DNA from: Burkholderia humptydooensis
GTDB taxonomy: Bacteria > Pseudomonadota > Gammaproteobacteria > Burkholderiales > Burkholderiaceae
Direction of reading: 5' to 3'
DNA length: 64,000 nucleotides
NCBI RefSeq assembly: GCF_001513745.1
Contig: NZ_CP013380.1
Location: 3,410,001-3,474,000, forward strand
Positions 61,678 to 64,000 of the stretch are shown piece by piece. Made by a program: the position numbers and the translations under genes. Below the pieces are notes generated by a model, which had not been told where the DNA came from, did no database searches, and saw only the letters and a program-made list of their open reading frames with translations. Each line of letters begins with the position of its first letter. The stretch's first letter is position 1.

Positions 61678-61954
61678 GTGACGAACGCGCCCGCCGCGCA
61701 GACGGCCGCGCCGCAAGCCGCGCCGAAGACCGTCTACGAAGACCGTCTACGTCGCGCCGATGGATTGCCTGCAGGTGTGCACGAACCCGAACGAGCCGTG
61801 GCGGCATTGGTACAGCGGCATCGAAGGCAACGATTACCGCCCCGGCTACGAATACCGGCTCGAAATCGCCGAATGCAGGGCGCCGAATCCGGCCGCCGAC
61901 GGCTCGTCGATTCGCTGGGTGCCCAAGCGCATCGTCCGGCAGCAGCCGCGTTGA
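61678..61954 (+). pseudogene. DUF4377 gene interrupted by a 13-bp tandem duplication
   Basis: The DUF4377 text MDCLQVCTNPNEPWRHWYSG, then PGYEYRLEIAECRAPNPAAD and SSIRWVPKRIV is intact from 61760 to the stop at 61954. Upstream, AAGACCGTCTACG occurs twice in tandem (61726-61738, 61739-61751). With one copy the frame would read APKTVYVAPMDCLQVC without a break. The second copy shifts the frame. The N-terminal signal region is also unclear. Either a pseudogene or a reversible switch. Confidence 0.7.
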
Positions 61955-62020
61955 GCCGGACGATGCGAGACCGCGGGCGCGGCGCGCGTCGAAGCATGCC
62001 GCGCACGCCGCCCGATGCGC

Positions 62021-62371
62021 TCAGAGCGCGCGTCCGTCGAAATGCCGGACGCTCACCGCGTCGAGATCGATGCCGTCGACGCAGCGAAGGTTGACGGCCG
62101 CCATCGCGTTGCCCTTCGGGTCCGTGCCTTCCGCAAACGGATGAATCCCGCAGGTCGGGAAGAACCGATGGCGGATCACGTGCTTGTTGAACAGATAGGT
62201 CGCGGCGTCTTCATCAGGCGTCTTCAGGCGAAACGCGTCGCGCGGCACGAACCACAGCAGCGAGCCCTTGCGCATGCACATCGAGCAGTTGCACGCACAC
62301 GCGCCGTCGATCTCCCCTTCCACCTCGAACCTGACCTTGCCGCAATGGCAACTGCCGGTGTAAAGCATCAT
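62021..62371 (-). CDS. GFA-family (glutathione-dependent formaldehyde-activating-like) protein
   Basis: A 116-residue zinc protein. It reads MMLYTGSCHCGKVRFEVEGE, then CNCSMCMRKGSLLWFV, giving the usual CXC and CXXC zinc sites, and FFPTCGIHPF for a further Cys. The family includes Gfa and CENP-V-like proteins; most members have unknown substrates. The ATG at 62371 (or the next codon) follows GGGAGG. It is a single gene divergent from dgoD. Confidence 0.9.
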   Translation of the reverse strand: MMLYTGSCHCGKVRFEVEGEIDGACACNCSMCMRKGSLLWFVPRDAFRLKTPDEDAATYLFNKHVIRHRFFPTCGIHPFAEGTDPKGNAMAAVNLRCVDGIDLDAVSVRHFDGRAL

Positions 62372-62653
62372 CGCCTCCCTGGATCGGTTCCGACGCGGCG
62401 GCGCCGCGTCCGGACGACCGGCCGGTGGCGTACGGTAACGCCCGGCCGGGCGAATCGCAACCGCTGAACGACGTGCGACGTGCGCGAAAGCGACAATTCG
62501 CACCCGACCCGAGTCGCGCGATCCCGCGCAAACCCGCGAAGCGCCGCGCCGCCGCGCTCACTATGTGCACAACGGCGCGATCGATACTACTTTCGCGCGA
62601 CGCCGCTGTACGATTCACGCATGATTCAAGCCGACAGACAGGAGACACCCGCC

Positions 62654-63802
62654 ATGAAAATCACCCGCCTCGAAACCTTCGTCGTGCCGCCTCGGTGGCT
62701 GTTCCTGAAGATCGAGACCGACGCGGGCATCGTCGGCTGGGGCGAGCCGATCGTCGAAGGCCGCGCGCACACGGTCGAGGCGGCCGTGCACGAACTCGCC
62801 GACTACCTCGTCGGCCAGGACCCGCTTCGCATCGAGGACCACTGGCAGGTGATGTACCGCGCGGGCTTCTACCGCGGCGGCCCGATCACGATGAGCGCGA
62901 TCGCGGGCATCGACCAGGCGCTGTGGGACATCAAGGGAAAGCACCACGATGCGCCGGTGCATGCGCTGCTCGGCGGCCCGGTGCGCGACCGGATCAAGGT
63001 GTACTCGTGGATCGGCGGCGACCGGCCGAGCGACGTCGCGAACAACGCGCGCGCGGTCGTCGAGCGCGGCTTCCAGGCGGTGAAGATGAACGGCTCGGAA
63101 GAGCTGCAGATCATCGACACGTTCGACCGGGTCGACAAGGTGATCGCGAACGTCGCGGCGGTGCGCGACGCGGTGGGCCCCTACGTCGGCATCGGCGTCG
63201 ATTTCCACGGCCGCGTGCACAAGCCGATGGCGAAAGTGCTCGCGAAGGAGCTCGATCCGTACAAGCTGATGTTCATCGAAGAGCCCGTGCTGTCGGAGAA
63301 CGCCGAGGCGCTGCGCGACATCGCGAACCACACGAGCACGCCGATCGCGCTCGGCGAGCGGCTCTACTCGCGCTGGGATTTCAAGCGCATCCTCGAAGGC
63401 GGCTACGTCGACATCGTGCAGCCCGACGCGTCGCACGCGGGCGGGATCACCGAGTGCCGGAAAATCGCGGCGCTCGCGGAAAGCTACGACGTCGCGCTCG
63501 CGCTGCACTGCCCGCTCGGGCCGATCGCGCTCGCCGCGTGCCTGCAGCTCGACGCGGTCAGCTACAACGCGTTCATTCAGGAGCAGAGCCTCGGCATCCA
63601 CTACAACCAGGGCAGCGATCTGCTCGACTATCTTCGCAACCCCGAGGTGTTCCGCTACGCGGACGGCTTCGTCGCGATTCCGCAGGGGCCGGGGCTCGGC
63701 ATCGACGTCGACGAGGAGAAGGTGCGCGAGATGGCGAAGACCGGGCACCGGTGGCGCAATCCGGTGTGGCGGCACGCGGACGGCAGCGTCGCCGAGTGGT
63801 GA
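62654..63802 (+). CDS. dgoD: D-galactonate dehydratase
   Basis: A 382-residue enolase-superfamily enzyme that converts D-galactonate to 2-dehydro-3-deoxy-D-galactonate in the De Ley-Doudoroff route. Motifs: [49 protein letters not shown] (metal-binding Asp and acid His), [28 protein letters not shown] and [13 protein letters not shown] with the catalytic His. It closes [14 protein letters not shown], as in E. coli DgoD. The ATG at 62654 follows GGAG. A transporter gene converges from the right, probably for sugar acids. Confidence 0.94.
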   Translation: MKITRLETFVVPPRWLFLKIETDAGIVGWGEPIVEGRAHTVEAAVHELADYLVGQDPLRIEDHWQVMYRAGFYRGGPITMSAIAGIDQALWDIKGKHHDAPVHALLGGPVRDRIKVYSWIGGDRPSDVANNARAVVERGFQAVKMNGSEELQIIDTFDRVDKVIANVAAVRDAVGPYVGIGVDFHGRVHKPMAKVLAKELDPYKLMFIEEPVLSENAEALRDIANHTSTPIALGERLYSRWDFKRILEGGYVDIVQPDASHAGGITECRKIAALAESYDVALALHCPLGPIALAACLQLDAVSYNAFIQEQSLGIHYNQGSDLLDYLRNPEVFRYADGFVAIPQGPGLGIDVDEEKVREMAKTGHRWRNPVWRHADGSVAEW

Positions 63803-63940
63803 CGATGCGAGCGGTTGATCGGTTGATCGACTGATCGGCAAATCAGCGGATCGCATTTCGGCGGCGGGCGACACGCCTCGCTGCCGATGGCCGATACCCA
63901 CCCGGCCCGCCCCGCCCTCGCTCCAGGCGAGCGCTCCGCG

Positions 63941-64000
63941 TCAGCCCGCCGCGATCGGCGCGGTGAACGACAGCATCGCCGCCGCGACGAACACGCCGAT
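63941..64000 (-). CDS. C-terminal end of a membrane transporter (partial)
   Basis: The last 19 codons of a minus-strand gene are visible: IGVFVAAAMLSFTAPIAAG and a stop at 63941-63943. The sequence is one hydrophobic helix, as at the end of an MFS permease. Next to dgoD, a galactonate or other sugar-acid transporter is likely, but only the tail is in the window. Confidence 0.6.
   Translation of the reverse strand: MGVFVAAAMLSFTAPIAAG

Overview
High-GC DNA with a codon bias typical of Burkholderia, most like the B. pseudomallei/thailandensis group. recA at the left edge, a linked TctD/TctE-type two-component pair and many LysR, two-component and chemotaxis genes fit a chromosomal segment of that group. 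The species call is inference from protein similarity and composition only.

Layout. 1-5014: recA (partial) with a near-perfect LexA box, a response regulator/sensor kinase pair and an MFS metabolite transporter. 5140-5296: a tRNA gene with anticodon CAT, with its promoter and terminator. 5300-13400: accessory region beside the tRNA. It holds an orphan PAAR / PD-(D/E)XK nuclease / DUF3396 immunity cassette of type VI secretion kind, a tandem-repeat array, a markedly AT-richer gene for a nuclease-STAND NTPase (probable anti-phage protein), an IS5-family element and a decayed IS3 orfA. 13430-26026: a compact, apparently specialised metabolic cluster. Its plus-strand genes encode a haem-oxygenase-like diiron protein, an EPSP-synthase homologue that has lost key catalytic residues, and a LuxR-type regulator. 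Its minus-strand genes encode a phytanoyl-CoA dioxygenase-like enzyme, two ATP-grasp ligases, a DUF1611 protein, a malic enzyme, a lipocalin-like protein, a DMT exporter and a mandelate-racemase-like enzyme. A LysR gene sits between the two minus-strand blocks. 26030-28500: mostly dead DNA with remnants of a lipoprotein operon (Sel1-like, CsgG-like).

28547-64000 is ordinary Burkholderia chromosome: a BetR-HTH/receiver regulator, molybdopterin-fold protein and hybrid kinase operon; LysR; a penicillin-acylase-family protein; an orphan tssF; a bifunctional penicillin-binding protein; an operon of phosphoribosyltransferase, nicotinate phosphoribosyltransferase, hydrolase and erythromycin-esterase-like protein; an ABC transporter with a fused double permease; mnmH; a Tat-exported cholesterol-oxidase-like flavoenzyme; an Aer-like receptor; an HD-GYP-like regulator next to an MHYT kinase; a Tat-exported phosphatase; a DUF4377 gene broken by a 13-bp duplication; a GFA-family protein; and dgoD next to the tail of a transporter.

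The best candidates for undescribed biology are the single-gene nuclease-STAND protein (8799-11231) and the 13.4-26.0 kb cluster, which combines ATP-grasp ligases, a DUF1611 protein, two probable iron oxygenases and two enzymes with altered active sites.
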